A DNA stretch of 64,000 nucleotides, from NCBI RefSeq assembly GCF_027594545.1, contig NZ_CP115160.1, forward strand, positions 3,840,501-3,904,500. Direction: 5' to 3'. This document shows positions 17,914 to 26,084 of the stretch, one piece after another. The translations under genes were made by a program, and so were the position numbers. Under the pieces are notes generated by a model, which worked only from the letters and a program-made list of their open reading frames with translations, did not search any database and was not told where the DNA came from. Each line of letters opens with the position of its first letter. Position 1 is the first letter of the stretch. The stretch comes from Algoriphagus sp. TR-M9 (GTDB taxonomy: Bacteria; Bacteroidota; Bacteroidia; Cytophagales; Cyclobacteriaceae).

Positions 17914-20259
17914 ATGAAGCCTACTGCCAAAATACTTTTTGCACTACTACTAGTTACCATCCAATCTCTATCCGCTCAGGATCTCACACAAACTATTCGC
18001 GGAAGCATAGTCGACCAAATCACCAACGCTCCCATGCCAGGGGCAACGGTGATGATTCTGGGATCCGACCCTTTGATTGGTACCACTTCTGATTCCTCGG
18101 GTGAATTCAAATTAGAAGATTTACCGGTTGGCACCTATACTTTAAAGGTCAGCTTTATTGGTTTCAAAGAAATCATTTTGCCCAATATCAAGGTAAACTC
18201 CGGAAAGGAAGTAGTGCTCAGCATACCCATAGAAGAGGATATTACTCAAATCCAAGAAGTGGTGGTAACAGCCAATGAAAAAGACCGCACCATCAATGAA
18301 ATGGTACAGGTCAGCGGAAGAACTTTCTCCGTAGAAGACACCCGCAAGTTTGCTGCTGCAGTAAATGATCCCGGCAGAATGGTCACCTCGTTTTCTGGAG
18401 TCACCGGCACAGATGATGGGAACAACAACATTTCTATCCGGGGCAACAGCCCCAATGGATTGCTATGGAGAATGGAAGGAATTGACATCCCAAACCCCAA
18501 CCATTTTGTAAACCCAGGTACCTCAGGCGGTGGAGTTTCAATCTTGAGTTCCCAGCTTTTGTCCAACTCCGACTTTTTAACGGGTGCTTTTCCGGCAGAG
18601 TATGGCAATGCGCTTTCGGGTGTATTCGACCTGAACCTAAGGAAAGGGAATAACGAAAACCAAGAATTCACCTTGCAAGCAGGCTTTCTGGGAGTGGATA
18701 TAGCAGCGGAGGGTCCCATCGCCCAAGGCTACAAGGGGTCATATCTGGTCAATTACCGGTATTCTACACTTTCCTTACTTTCTAAAATCGGATTGCCTTT
18801 AGGTGATTTTGTGACCAATTTTCAGGATTTATCCTTCAACGTTTTTCTCCCTACCGGACCTAAAAGTACCATTACCATTTTCGGTTTTGGAGGTCTGAGT
18901 GACCAAGATGGAAATGCCGAAAAGGATTCTCTGGCATGGGAGTCCGAAGGCGATAGGTATGGAGGTACATTTTTCTCCAATACTGGAGCCATTGGCGCAA
19001 AGCACTCCTACATAGTCAATGCACAAAACTTCCTCCAAACCACGCTCCTGGCTTCTGGAAATGCCATAGGGACCACGGAGAACAGGCTTGATGATAATCT
19101 GAATTTCCAGGATAGGTTTTATGAAAATTACAGCAACTCCAAGATCACCTTGAGCGCTGTACTGAACACCAAAGTATCTGCGAAAGCAGCTTTGCGGAGC
19201 GGATTCTATGTCAACCAGCTCTATTACAATCTTCGGGAAGATGACTTTGCTGAGGAAACCCAAACCCTGCAAACCAACATCAACTCTAAGGGGAACACGC
19301 AAAGTGTCCAGGCTTTTTCCCAGCTAAACTACCGGGCAAATGAGCGTCTCACCTTTAACCTTGGTCTCCACTACATTCAACTGCTATTGAATAATTCCAA
19401 CTCTGTAGAACCTCGGATCGGTACTTCATACGCTTTGGATGAAAAACAGCGGGTAAGCCTTGGCTATGGCCTGCATTCCCAAGTGCAACCACTCGGAACC
19501 TACTTTGCGGAGCAGGACAAAAACGGAGAGATCACCCTTCCAAACAAGAATCTTGATCTAAGTAAGTCACATCATTTTGTGCTAGGCTATGATCGCTCAC
19601 TCAGTCCACACCTGAGATTGAAAGTAGAAACGTACTACCAGCACCTTTTCCAGATCCCTATCCGAAGTGAAGCAGACGAAAGCTACTCCATTATCAATCA
19701 GCAGTGGACTTTTGCCACGGATCCATTAGTGAACGAGGGATATGGAAAAAACTACGGAGTAGAACTGACCCTGGAGCAGTTCACTCATAATGGCCTATAC
19801 TTTCTTCTCTCTGGCTCACTGTATAATTCTCTGTATAAAACCAATGAGGAGATTTGGAGAAATACTGCTTACAACGGTAATTTCAATATGACCCTGACTG
19901 CTGGAAAAGAATACGAATGGAAAAAAAATCGGGTATTCGGAGTGAATCTGAGGGTAATATACAGCGGCGGACTGAGAGATACTCCATTTGACTTGGATGC
20001 ATCCATAGCCAAAGGCGAAGGGGTATATCTGGAAAATCAAGCGTATGAAATGAAAAACCCAAATTACTTCAGAGCAGATCTACGGTTGAGTCTCACAAAA
20101 AACAAACCCAAATCCACCAGGATCTGGGCTCTGGATATTCAAAATGCCAGCAATAGAAAAAATGTATATGGTCAATACTTTGAGCCTATGAGCAATGAAA
20201 TCAAAACATCTTACCAGGCTCCTTTGATTCCTATTTTAAGTTATCGAGTAGAGTTTTAA
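17914..20259 (+). CDS. TonB-dependent outer-membrane receptor
   Basis: A 781-residue protein with signal peptide (about 1-22, ending SLSAQ), an N-terminal carboxypeptidase-regulatory-like domain (about 28-110, IRGSIVDQITNAPMPGATVMILGSD...), a plug domain (about 120-240, including NNISIRGNSPNGLLWRMEGIDIPNPNHF) and a C-terminal beta-barrel ending in YRVEF with the terminal aromatic. It imports an unidentified ligand across the outer membrane using TonB-ExbB-ExbD. No SusD-like partner lies next to it, which argues against a glycan-type SusC. Possible ligands are siderophores or small organics. Confidence 0.9.
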   Translation: MKPTAKILFALLLVTIQSLSAQDLTQTIRGSIVDQITNAPMPGATVMILGSDPLIGTTSDSSGEFKLEDLPVGTYTLKVSFIGFKEIILPNIKVNSGKEVVLSIPIEEDITQIQEVVVTANEKDRTINEMVQVSGRTFSVEDTRKFAAAVNDPGRMVTSFSGVTGTDDGNNNISIRGNSPNGLLWRMEGIDIPNPNHFVNPGTSGGGVSILSSQLLSNSDFLTGAFPAEYGNALSGVFDLNLRKGNNENQEFTLQAGFLGVDIAAEGPIAQGYKGSYLVNYRYSTLSLLSKIGLPLGDFVTNFQDLSFNVFLPTGPKSTITIFGFGGLSDQDGNAEKDSLAWESEGDRYGGTFFSNTGAIGAKHSYIVNAQNFLQTTLLASGNAIGTTENRLDDNLNFQDRFYENYSNSKITLSAVLNTKVSAKAALRSGFYVNQLYYNLREDDFAEETQTLQTNINSKGNTQSVQAFSQLNYRANERLTFNLGLHYIQLLLNNSNSVEPRIGTSYALDEKQRVSLGYGLHSQVQPLGTYFAEQDKNGEITLPNKNLDLSKSHHFVLGYDRSLSPHLRLKVETYYQHLFQIPIRSEADESYSIINQQWTFATDPLVNEGYGKNYGVELTLEQFTHNGLYFLLSGSLYNSLYKTNEEIWRNTAYNGNFNMTLTAGKEYEWKKNRVFGVNLRVIYSGGLRDTPFDLDASIAKGEGVYLENQAYEMKNPNYFRADLRLSLTKNKPKSTRIWALDIQNASNRKNVYGQYFEPMSNEIKTSYQAPLIPILSYRVEF

Positions 20260-20315
20260 TCTTTAGCTATAAGCTCAATATGCTTTAATTTTCCCCGGCC
20301 AAAGGTGACTCTGCT

Positions 20316-21590
20316 TTAAGGCTCCATTTCAGCTAGGAGAGCTTTGCCTTTGGCCAAATTCTTTTTGAATAGTTCATAATCATTATGTGGCTTTTGGGAG
20401 CCTATCTCTACGGCTTTTTGATACAGTGGCACAGCCTCCTTCACCCTACCCAAAGCCATCAATCCATCCCCCATAGAGTCATAGCCATTGGCAGATTCGG
20501 GATGCTGGTTCAGGTTATTTTGAAATAGTACCAAAGCTTGTTCGTATAAATCAAAGCGCATCAAACTATACCCAAGCATGTTGAGATCTCGCTCCGAAAG
20601 CAGGGATGCAGGCATGTAATTTTGCATGGCAGCTACGTATGCTGCGTATACTTCAGCATCCTTTACCTTGGCAGCTCTTACCAGTTTCCTATGGGGGTCA
20701 GCATATAGCACCTGACGCACAGACTGGGCGATCAGAGTTGGCTCCTGTATAGGAAGTGCATTCACCGATCCAGAGGTAAGGGTTAAAGTATATTCGGGAT
20801 GATCTAGGGTGTATTTATTCAAAAACTCCACTTTATCAGCAAGCATCTTTTGAACAAATTCCTCGGGATCTATAGGCATGCCCTCTTTCATTGGAAAAAC
20901 GGTGCTTCTTCTGGCTAGAATCACAGAGGACGGAACTTCAGGCAACTTTTGGGAAGACCATTCCAATTGATTTGCTGAAATCAAATGGATTAATAGTTCA
21001 CGCTCTTGATTTGCGACTTCTTGCCCACCAATCGACCACATTTTTTGAAAATCCAAATACTTCTCTGCCAGGAGTTCCTGATCCAGATTAGTATCCTGAA
21101 GCGCTTGTCTGATCCCTTCCAAATTATCAGTATCCACTAATGGATCTACATAAACCATACCTTCTACTTCATCTTGATAGGTACTGGCATACTCCCTGAT
21201 GAACAAATTTCCTAAATCACTTCCCACCAAAATATATGGAGGGGCAATATTCATGGCTTCCAATAGGTACTTCAATTCCTTCACCCTACTGGATACACTA
21301 GGTTGCTCCCCAGAAGAAGTGGACTCACCCAAACCAGACCTATCGTAAGCGAGTACAGGAGAAAATGCTGCTATCTGAGCAAAAACCTGATTCCAAGTAC
21401 TCAAAGTTTTCCCACTTCCAGCTTCCAATATCACTACAGGTTGCTGAGGCATCCTTTCTAATAGTCCCGCAGTTTTAGTTTTGATTTGAATTCCTGCCAC
21501 AGCTACCTGCTGAGTAGAGCTTGATTGGGCCAAGGCGATGGAAGAATAGCTCAGAATAACAACAACAAGGAAGGGGATGCACTTTTTCAT
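20316..21590 (-). CDS. Secreted alpha/beta hydrolase-TPR fusion with Asp at the nucleophile position
   Basis: A 424-residue protein with a signal peptide (about 1-21). Residues 25-290 have the alpha/beta hydrolase fold: oxyanion-region motif VVILEAGSGKTLSTWNQV, then LAYDRSGLGES. The nucleophile elbow normally written GHSLGG reads GSDLGN, so the catalytic Ser is replaced by Asp. The last ~80 residues (YEQALVLFQNNLNQHPESANGYDSMGDGLMALGRVKEAV) are TPR repeats. It could be a dehalogenase/epoxide-hydrolase-like Asp enzyme or a catalytically dead sensor. It is convergent with the TonB receptor gene. Confidence 0.8.
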   Translation of the reverse strand: MKKCIPFLVVVILSYSSIALAQSSSTQQVAVAGIQIKTKTAGLLERMPQQPVVILEAGSGKTLSTWNQVFAQIAAFSPVLAYDRSGLGESTSSGEQPSVSSRVKELKYLLEAMNIAPPYILVGSDLGNLFIREYASTYQDEVEGMVYVDPLVDTDNLEGIRQALQDTNLDQELLAEKYLDFQKMWSIGGQEVANQERELLIHLISANQLEWSSQKLPEVPSSVILARRSTVFPMKEGMPIDPEEFVQKMLADKVEFLNKYTLDHPEYTLTLTSGSVNALPIQEPTLIAQSVRQVLYADPHRKLVRAAKVKDAEVYAAYVAAMQNYMPASLLSERDLNMLGYSLMRFDLYEQALVLFQNNLNQHPESANGYDSMGDGLMALGRVKEAVPLYQKAVEIGSQKPHNDYELFKKNLAKGKALLAEMEP

Positions 21591-21924
21591 AGGACAAACA
21601 GTTTTATTGAACTAAAATTTAATCACAAATCAGCAGAATTGAAACCTTGACTTTCAGATATTTATAAAAATTAACACTTCACATTTTGAAATCATGTTGC
21701 ATGAAAAGCAAATCTGACCATCCACCCTCTTTCCAGGAACGAGACACCTTAGCACTCCTAATCGTAAAACAGAAAGCCCAAGCACGCTAAATCCTCTGCT
21801 AAACCAGACTTTATAATGCATTGTTTTTTTTAACTGGCAATAATCGGAAATCCCCAAAACCCATAGCATCCCAAGGCAATTCTGTAAGTTCTGCTAGGCA
21901 GGGCTACCCAGTGCAGGCTACTTA
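21591..21924. other. Intergenic, no feature recognised
   Basis: About 330 bp between the hydrolase-TPR gene and the stop of the GH16 gene. Reading both strands shows no convincing ORF, repeat or strong terminator. The promoter of the hydrolase-TPR gene should lie at its left edge. Confidence 0.5.
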
Positions 21925-22806
21925 TTACGGTTTATCTAGCGTACGATACTCCATCCAATCCACCTCTAGTTCGTATCGAAACTTAGGTTTTTCCAGAGAA
22001 TGTGGATTTCCCTCAACTGCCCAGTCTTGGGTATGCCAAAAGTTCATTCTATACTTGGAGGCATGCTGAGGAATCCCAAGCTGAGAACCCTGATAATCCC
22101 ATAGTACTAGGGTATCGCCAGTGCTTGGATGAAGCATCCACCAGCGAATTCTCTCCGGATTCCAATCGAACCCATAAGTGTAAAATCCGGAAGAAGCATC
22201 GTAGTCTGAAATAGCAGAAACCACTTCAGGCATATTTTGCAAGCCAGTAAGCGCTGTAGGCTCACCATCATAATTGACTTTAGAGATAGTCTCTAGAATT
22301 TCACCCTCAGCCAAGTTAATAATTCTTCCAATTCGCTGCAGCCTGCCTGCCTGTCCGGTCCAGGTGCCCACATAGATGATCCTAGGATCTGCAAGGAGCC
22401 ACTCAAAATCAATTTCACTCAGACCTTCCTGCTCATTTTCGTGATAAGTAAAATATCCGGCTACAGCTCCAACATTAGGTTGCTGTTGCCGCACATCTGG
22501 GACTTTGAGTCGAGCTGCGTAAGTGCCAAAGTGTGTAAACTTCTTTGAAATAATCTCAGGTCCCTTTCCTGGGCCTGCTTGTTCCTCGGGGTCCAATTTG
22601 AACGATAGAACCTTAGTACCTGCTTCAGAGCGTGATTCTACGCCCAAGTTGGATTTAAAATCGGCGGTAGTTCCAGTAGAACCATAGCTGAAAAACTTGG
22701 ATTTAGCTTTGGAAAAATCCTCGCGAAACGATTTATGCTGCTTTTGAGAATCTCCCCCTAACAGATTTACCATGAAAAAAAGACAGGTAAACAAATGAAA
22801 CTTCAT
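21925..22806 (-). CDS. GH16 family glycoside hydrolase
   Basis: 293 residues from the ATG at 22806, chosen because a signal peptide (MKFHLFTCLFFMVNLLGG) begins there; the frame is open further upstream but that part overlaps the terminator of another transcript. The GH16 catalytic motif appears as LSEIDFEWL (ExDxxE, nucleophile and acid/base Glu residues), followed by the beta-jelly-roll pattern WNPERIRWWM and a C-terminal MEYRTL. GH16 enzymes cleave beta-1,3/1,4-glucans or galactans such as laminarin, agar or carrageenan. It is the last gene before the putative ICE boundary. Confidence 0.85.
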   Translation of the reverse strand: MKFHLFTCLFFMVNLLGGDSQKQHKSFREDFSKAKSKFFSYGSTGTTADFKSNLGVESRSEAGTKVLSFKLDPEEQAGPGKGPEIISKKFTHFGTYAARLKVPDVRQQQPNVGAVAGYFTYHENEQEGLSEIDFEWLLADPRIIYVGTWTGQAGRLQRIGRIINLAEGEILETISKVNYDGEPTALTGLQNMPEVVSAISDYDASSGFYTYGFDWNPERIRWWMLHPSTGDTLVLWDYQGSQLGIPQHASKYRMNFWHTQDWAVEGNPHSLEKPKFRYELEVDWMEYRTLDKP

Positions 22807-22836
22807 GAGCCAAATATAAAGGAATAAAGAAGGCAC

Positions 22837-22866
22837 AAAAAAAAGGACACCATTTCTAGTGTCCTT
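22837..22866 (-). terminator. Minus-strand intrinsic terminator, probably of an interrupted tRNA gene
   Basis: Read on the minus strand, a perfect 8-bp stem AAGGACAC/GTGTCCTT with an 8-nt loop is followed by eight T. No protein gene ends upstream of it on this strand; the sequence just before it resembles a tRNA 3' end. It therefore probably belonged to a tRNA transcript now split by the element. Confidence 0.7.
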
Positions 22867-22870
22867 CAAT

Positions 22871-22889
22871 GTAGCGGGAACAGCGCTAC
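22871..22889 (-). other. Candidate ICE attachment core (tRNA 3'-end-like) and left boundary
   Basis: On the minus strand CTGTTCCCGCTAC fits the end of a T-stem, an acceptor strand and the discriminator region of a Bacteroidota tRNA, five bases before the terminator. The match stops abruptly (GTAGCG-GGAACAG-CGCTAC also forms a small palindrome), as expected where a tyrosine integrase has inserted at a tRNA 3' end. Genes on the left are metabolic and genes on the right are mobile-element type. The intact tRNA and the integrase would be at the unseen far end. Confidence 0.45.
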
Positions 22890-22925
22890 AAACTTCAATT
22901 GATTTTCAGTGACTTATAAGAAAAG

Positions 22926-22945
22926 GGGGGACAAAAAGGGGGACA
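22926..22945 (+). repeat. Paired GGGGGACA direct repeats at the element end
   Basis: Two GGGGGACA octamers (22926-22933 and 22938-22945) separated by AAAA, a 12-bp period. They lie about 40 bp inside the putative boundary, where integrase arm-binding sites are expected. Function is inferred from position. Confidence 0.5.
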
Positions 22946-22993
22946 GGTTCATTTTGCATTTACTTTTTTAAATTTATTTGAATTGAACCATTT

Positions 22994-23131
22994 CGAACCT
23001 CTCAAAACATGTGTTTAAACGCCATATAGCCACTTTTTATGTTTCTAATTTTTGAATGATCTTTTTTCTTTTTGATGTGAAATCAGAAAACGAACCTATT
23101 TTAGCTAGGGTCAAAACTAGAAAACGAACCT
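22994..23131 (+). repeat. CGAACCT direct repeats
   Basis: CGAACCT occurs at 22994-23000, 23091-23097 and 23125-23131; the last two are part of an identical 13-mer AGAAAACGAACCT, 34 bp apart. All point the same way in otherwise AT-rich, gene-free DNA near the element end. They could be integrase/excisionase arm sites or repressor sites. Confidence 0.5.
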
Positions 23132-23210
23132 TTGAATTTCCTGCAAATTTGAAGGTATTTGAGCTGTCACCAGATTGAAGTAATTTGAATGGTTTAGAAT
23201 CTCAATTTAG

Positions 23211-23264
23211 CCTCGTACAATTCGTACGGTACGAGGGGTACGAGCCGTACGAGGTGTACGAATT
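23211..23264. repeat. Six 9-bp TACGAG-type units, two inverted
   Basis: Six abutting 9-mers: CCTCGTACA, ATTCGTACG, GTACGAGGG, GTACGAGCC, GTACGAGGT, GTACGAATT. The last four are direct repeats of GTACGA with exact 9-bp spacing and the first two are the same motif inverted, so the cluster is an iteron array with a central dyad. It lies 217 bp upstream of the ATPase gene in DNA with no gene (the stretch 22870-23480 is otherwise empty). Confidence 0.7.
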
Positions 23265-23480
23265 TTAATTTCTTTTAATTGATTCGATTGGCAAATTTAA
23301 TTCAAAAGTCCTTCTCGGAAAATAATACAATATTTTGTAATTTCGGCTTGCCCTCTATTCAAATTCTTTCCCAAACATGCTCACAAAGCAATATAAATCT
23401 AGTTTCATTAAATTTTTTCAACGATACCCTCTCTACGACAAAACTCTTTTTTTTAAAGTTAATACAATGAACATATTTCC

Positions 23481-24329
23481 ATGAAGGGTCAAATTGAATT
23501 TACAGAATTCCAAATTCTTCAAAATTTACATTCCGGCCCTACAAGTTTCAGAGCTCTTATCAATTTATACAATGCTTTTAAAGCTTTACCACCATCTAAC
23601 CTATTGCTTGATTTAAAGCACATTGAATTTATTGATGCAAATCTTTGTGCAAGTCTCGACGCAATATTCTATTTATTAAATAAAGAGGCGGGACACACAT
23701 TTTATATTGACCACAATGAAATTAAAGGTAGGTTCGAAATTTTTATTAGGAATGGATTCGTAAAATTAACAGGGGAAGAGTTAGGAGAAATTAATTCAAA
23801 TAGCTCCGCTGTGAGATTAACTAGGTTCACTCCAGACTCAGACGAAAAATTTTTCCATTTTTTAGAAAATTTTTTGTTCTCTAATAAGGCCTTTCATAAA
23901 ATGCCGCAAATTAGAGATGATATTATTGATCATTTTTGCGAGATTTTCTCAAACATTGGATTACATGCAAGGACAAATGATCCTGTTTTTGCATGTGGCC
24001 AATTTTACCCTAAAAAGAAGGTTTTAAAGTTTACTCTTGTTGATTTAGGAATTGGATTTTATGAACCGATTGGAGAGTTTTTAGGAAGCCGTATTCAATC
24101 TCCATTGGATGCAATAAATTGGGCTCTCGAAGATGGAAATACAACCAAAATAGATGCTATTGGCGGTTCAGGATTAAGTAGGTTAAAGTTATATTGTGAA
24201 GAACATGGGCACATTTTTCAAATTCTCACTGATGGGGTTTGTTGGACAAATGGCGCTGGAATTTTTAAACATTGGGAAATGGAAAAATTTCCAGGCACAA
24301 CAATTAATTTGGAATTCTCGTGTAAATAG
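23481..24329 (+). CDS. STAS-like / GHKL ATPase fusion protein
   Basis: A 282-residue protein. Residues ~1-100 look STAS-like (LLLDLKHIEFIDANLCASLDAIF, the beta-strand and helix that hold the phosphosite in anti-anti-sigma factors; the usual Ser is absent). Residues ~125-282 form a GHKL/HATPase fold: N box with Glu154-Asn158-His162, G1 box DLGIGF (188-193) and G2 box GGSGLSRLK (228-236). It resembles an RsbW/SpoIIAB-type serine kinase fused to its own STAS domain. It is followed by a DUF4325-like gene and a PIN nuclease gene on the same strand. The gene is AT-rich compared with the chromosome, consistent with acquisition. Role in this cassette is inferred. Confidence 0.75.
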   Translation: MKGQIEFTEFQILQNLHSGPTSFRALINLYNAFKALPPSNLLLDLKHIEFIDANLCASLDAIFYLLNKEAGHTFYIDHNEIKGRFEIFIRNGFVKLTGEELGEINSNSSAVRLTRFTPDSDEKFFHFLENFLFSNKAFHKMPQIRDDIIDHFCEIFSNIGLHARTNDPVFACGQFYPKKKVLKFTLVDLGIGFYEPIGEFLGSRIQSPLDAINWALEDGNTTKIDAIGGSGLSRLKLYCEEHGHIFQILTDGVCWTNGAGIFKHWEMEKFPGTTINLEFSCK

Positions 24330-24362
24330 ATGACATTAAGCTCATTATTATAAAAATTTTTA

Positions 24363-24370
24363 TACTTTTG
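24363..24370 (+). promoter_or_regulatory. Possible -7 element for the DUF4325-PIN pair
   Basis: TACTTTTG matches TAnnTTTG and lies only 8 bp before the ATG at 24378. If used, transcription would start almost at the start codon, giving a near-leaderless mRNA separate from the ATPase gene. No clear -33 element was found. Confidence 0.35.
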
Positions 24371-24377
24371 CGCTCCC

Positions 24378-24707
24378 ATGATTAATCTCGCTGAAATACT
24401 AGGAAAGAAAATTGCAATCCTTCACTCTGATGGATTGAAAGTCTTTGGTGCAATAATGGAAGAACTGGTCGAAAATGGCCAATTTACATTGAATTTTGAC
24501 GGAATTTCTACAAGTACAACTGCTTTTTTAAATGCCTCAATTGGGAAAGTTCTAATGAATTCACCTGAGGCAGTTGAAAAGATGCAAATAAAAAATGCAG
24601 ATGCCGGTATTTTAAGTAAAATTGATTGGGTTAAAGATACTGCTTTAAACAAAGGGAGAAGAGAAGCTAGAGAAGATGCAATGAGGGATTTTCTCGAAAA
24701 CGCATAA
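24378..24707 (+). CDS. DUF4325-like STAS-related protein
   Basis: A 109-residue protein matching the DUF4325 STAS-like pattern: an N-terminal strand-turn (GLKVFGAIMEELVENGQFTLNFDGISTSTTAFLNASIGKVL) with the FDG...T..FLN core, then a charged helical tail (REAREDAMRDFLENA). It starts 48 bp after the ATPase gene and ends 7 bp before the PIN gene. By analogy with anti-sigma kinase/STAS pairs it could be the partner of the GHKL protein and control the PIN nuclease. That function is inference; family assignment is from pattern only. Confidence 0.65.
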   Translation: MINLAEILGKKIAILHSDGLKVFGAIMEELVENGQFTLNFDGISTSTTAFLNASIGKVLMNSPEAVEKMQIKNADAGILSKIDWVKDTALNKGRREAREDAMRDFLENA

Positions 24708-24714
24708 ATTCAAA

Positions 24715-25305
24715 ATGGCCTTAAATATTTCTCAGCTTTCTAATCAGAAGCTAGACCCCAAAAAGCAATACTTTTTAGATGCAAATGTTTGGATATTTTC
24801 ACTTGGAGCAATTTTCTCTCCAAACAAGAAAGAATCAGTCTATATTAATTTTGTTGATAAACTTTTAGCAGGAGGCCATAAAATATGGACTCATTCCTTA
24901 GTTTTTTCAGAAGTCCTTAATGCCTTGATACGAAATTCTTTTGATGATTACAAAAATGAACTTTTAGCAAGGGAAAGTGACTCCTCAGAAAGGGATAAAA
25001 TTTTAAAGCTTAGTTTAAAAAAGAATTTCAGGAATACAACTCAATATTACAATACATTAGAAAGAGTCAAATCTGATATAGAAAGCTACATTCCTAATTT
25101 AGTATTTCTAGACAAATTGTATGATTTCAATTTTGAGTATTTGTCTAAAAATTACCCATCAAATTCTGATTTCAACGATTATATTTATTACGAAATGTCG
25201 TTGGATCATTCCCTGACAATTATTACTGACGATGGTGATTTTGATTTTAGTGATATTGAAATATTTACTGAGAATCAATGGTTATTGAAAAACTCAAGGA
25301 GCTAA
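24715..25305 (+). CDS. PIN-domain nuclease
   Basis: A 196-residue protein. The PIN fold is shown by FLDANVWIF (Asp22, Asn24), VFSEVLNALIR (Glu66), an acidic SDFND (152-155) and ITDDGDF (Asp172-Asp175), together giving the four-acid metal site of PIN ribonucleases. An insertion of about 60 residues (80-140) makes it longer than VapC toxins (~130). PIN nucleases cut tRNA, rRNA or mRNA and often act as toxins. No classic VapB-type antitoxin is next to it; the two upstream proteins take that position. It is convergent with the BREX-like operon. Confidence 0.8.
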   Translation: MALNISQLSNQKLDPKKQYFLDANVWIFSLGAIFSPNKKESVYINFVDKLLAGGHKIWTHSLVFSEVLNALIRNSFDDYKNELLARESDSSERDKILKLSLKKNFRNTTQYYNTLERVKSDIESYIPNLVFLDKLYDFNFEYLSKNYPSNSDFNDYIYYEMSLDHSLTIITDDGDFDFSDIEIFTENQWLLKNSRS

Positions 25306-25317
25306 ATAGCTTTTTTT
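25300..25317 (+). terminator. Weak terminator at the PIN gene end
   Basis: AGCT-AAAT-AGCT followed by seven T, overlapping the PIN stop codon. The stem has only 4 bp, so strength is doubtful. Confidence 0.3.
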
Positions 25318-25379
25318 ACAGTTACAATAAACTATTAAATCAATTTTTCATCCTATTTAAAAAAGGGACGATTGACAGC

Positions 25380-26084
25380 CTAAGACATCATTAACAGTTC
25401 TCTGTTGTGTCCCTTAATGTATTCCCAGTCTTTAGCATGAAACGAATTAGCTACATCCGAGAGTAGTGGTGCATCGTAGAAGGCAAGGATTGCCTTATCG
25501 AACTCACCAATATTTACTTGTTTGGTATGGTTTACCACCGCATAGAGCTTTAGAATGTCTGCCACCTGTTCTTTTGATATTGTGGCTTTGTTTAGTTGCT
25601 CGTAACTGGTTTTGGTAATTGGTTCAATGATGTGGAAGTCCGATAGCGTTTTGAGAAACGCCCTTGTGGAACGCTTCACAATCTCTGAATCACCAAATGA
25701 TTCTGTCATCTTTTTGGTGAGGGCAGTAGAACTGATTTCTTGGGATGCATCAAAGATTTGGAAATAGGTTTTGGTGAAGGACTTCAAAATATCGTAGTGC
25801 ATGATAAACATGGCCATGTAAATGGGCTTCATGTATTCGTAATCATGCTGCTTGCTCAATTGGATGAGTATGTTGTCTTCAATGGTGGATTTGCTTTCCT
25901 GAAAACTGTAAATGAAGGTTCTGAACAATACTGTTCTTGTCTTTCTTCTCCCGTCCTTTCCTGTTAATTCAGTAGCAATATCATTGTAGGCATCATAGAA
26001 CTCTTCGGGTTTTCTTCCCGGTTCTACCATGCGGAGCGATTTGTATATCCACTCTGGTTTTAGTGGTCTGTCGTATCCCAACAT
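25380..26084 (-). CDS. BrxA-like small helical protein of the BREX-like operon
   Basis: 234 residues from the ATG at 26084, which shares one base with the PglZ stop (TGATG). The sequence is mostly helical: RTVLFRTFIYSFQ..., ...PIYMAMFIMHYDILKSFTKTYFQIF..., RSTRAFLKTLSDFHIIEPITKTSYEQL. BrxA (DUF1819) proteins have similar size and a helical winged-helix architecture, and in BREX type 3 brxA follows pglZ at exactly this position. Sequence match to DUF1819 is not obvious by eye, so the call leans on position and topology. BrxA is thought to bind DNA. Confidence 0.5.
   Translation of the reverse strand: MLGYDRPLKPEWIYKSLRMVEPGRKPEEFYDAYNDIATELTGKDGRRKTRTVLFRTFIYSFQESKSTIEDNILIQLSKQHDYEYMKPIYMAMFIMHYDILKSFTKTYFQIFDASQEISSTALTKKMTESFGDSEIVKRSTRAFLKTLSDFHIIEPITKTSYEQLNKATISKEQVADILKLYAVVNHTKQVNIGEFDKAILAFYDAPLLSDVANSFHAKDWEYIKGHNRELLMMS

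Noticed and set aside
22926..22945. G-quadruplex
   Set aside because: Only two G-runs are present; a single-strand intramolecular quadruplex needs four.
23211..23264. Short CRISPR-like array
   Set aside because: Units are 9 bp with no spacers and two are inverted; iterons fit, CRISPR does not.
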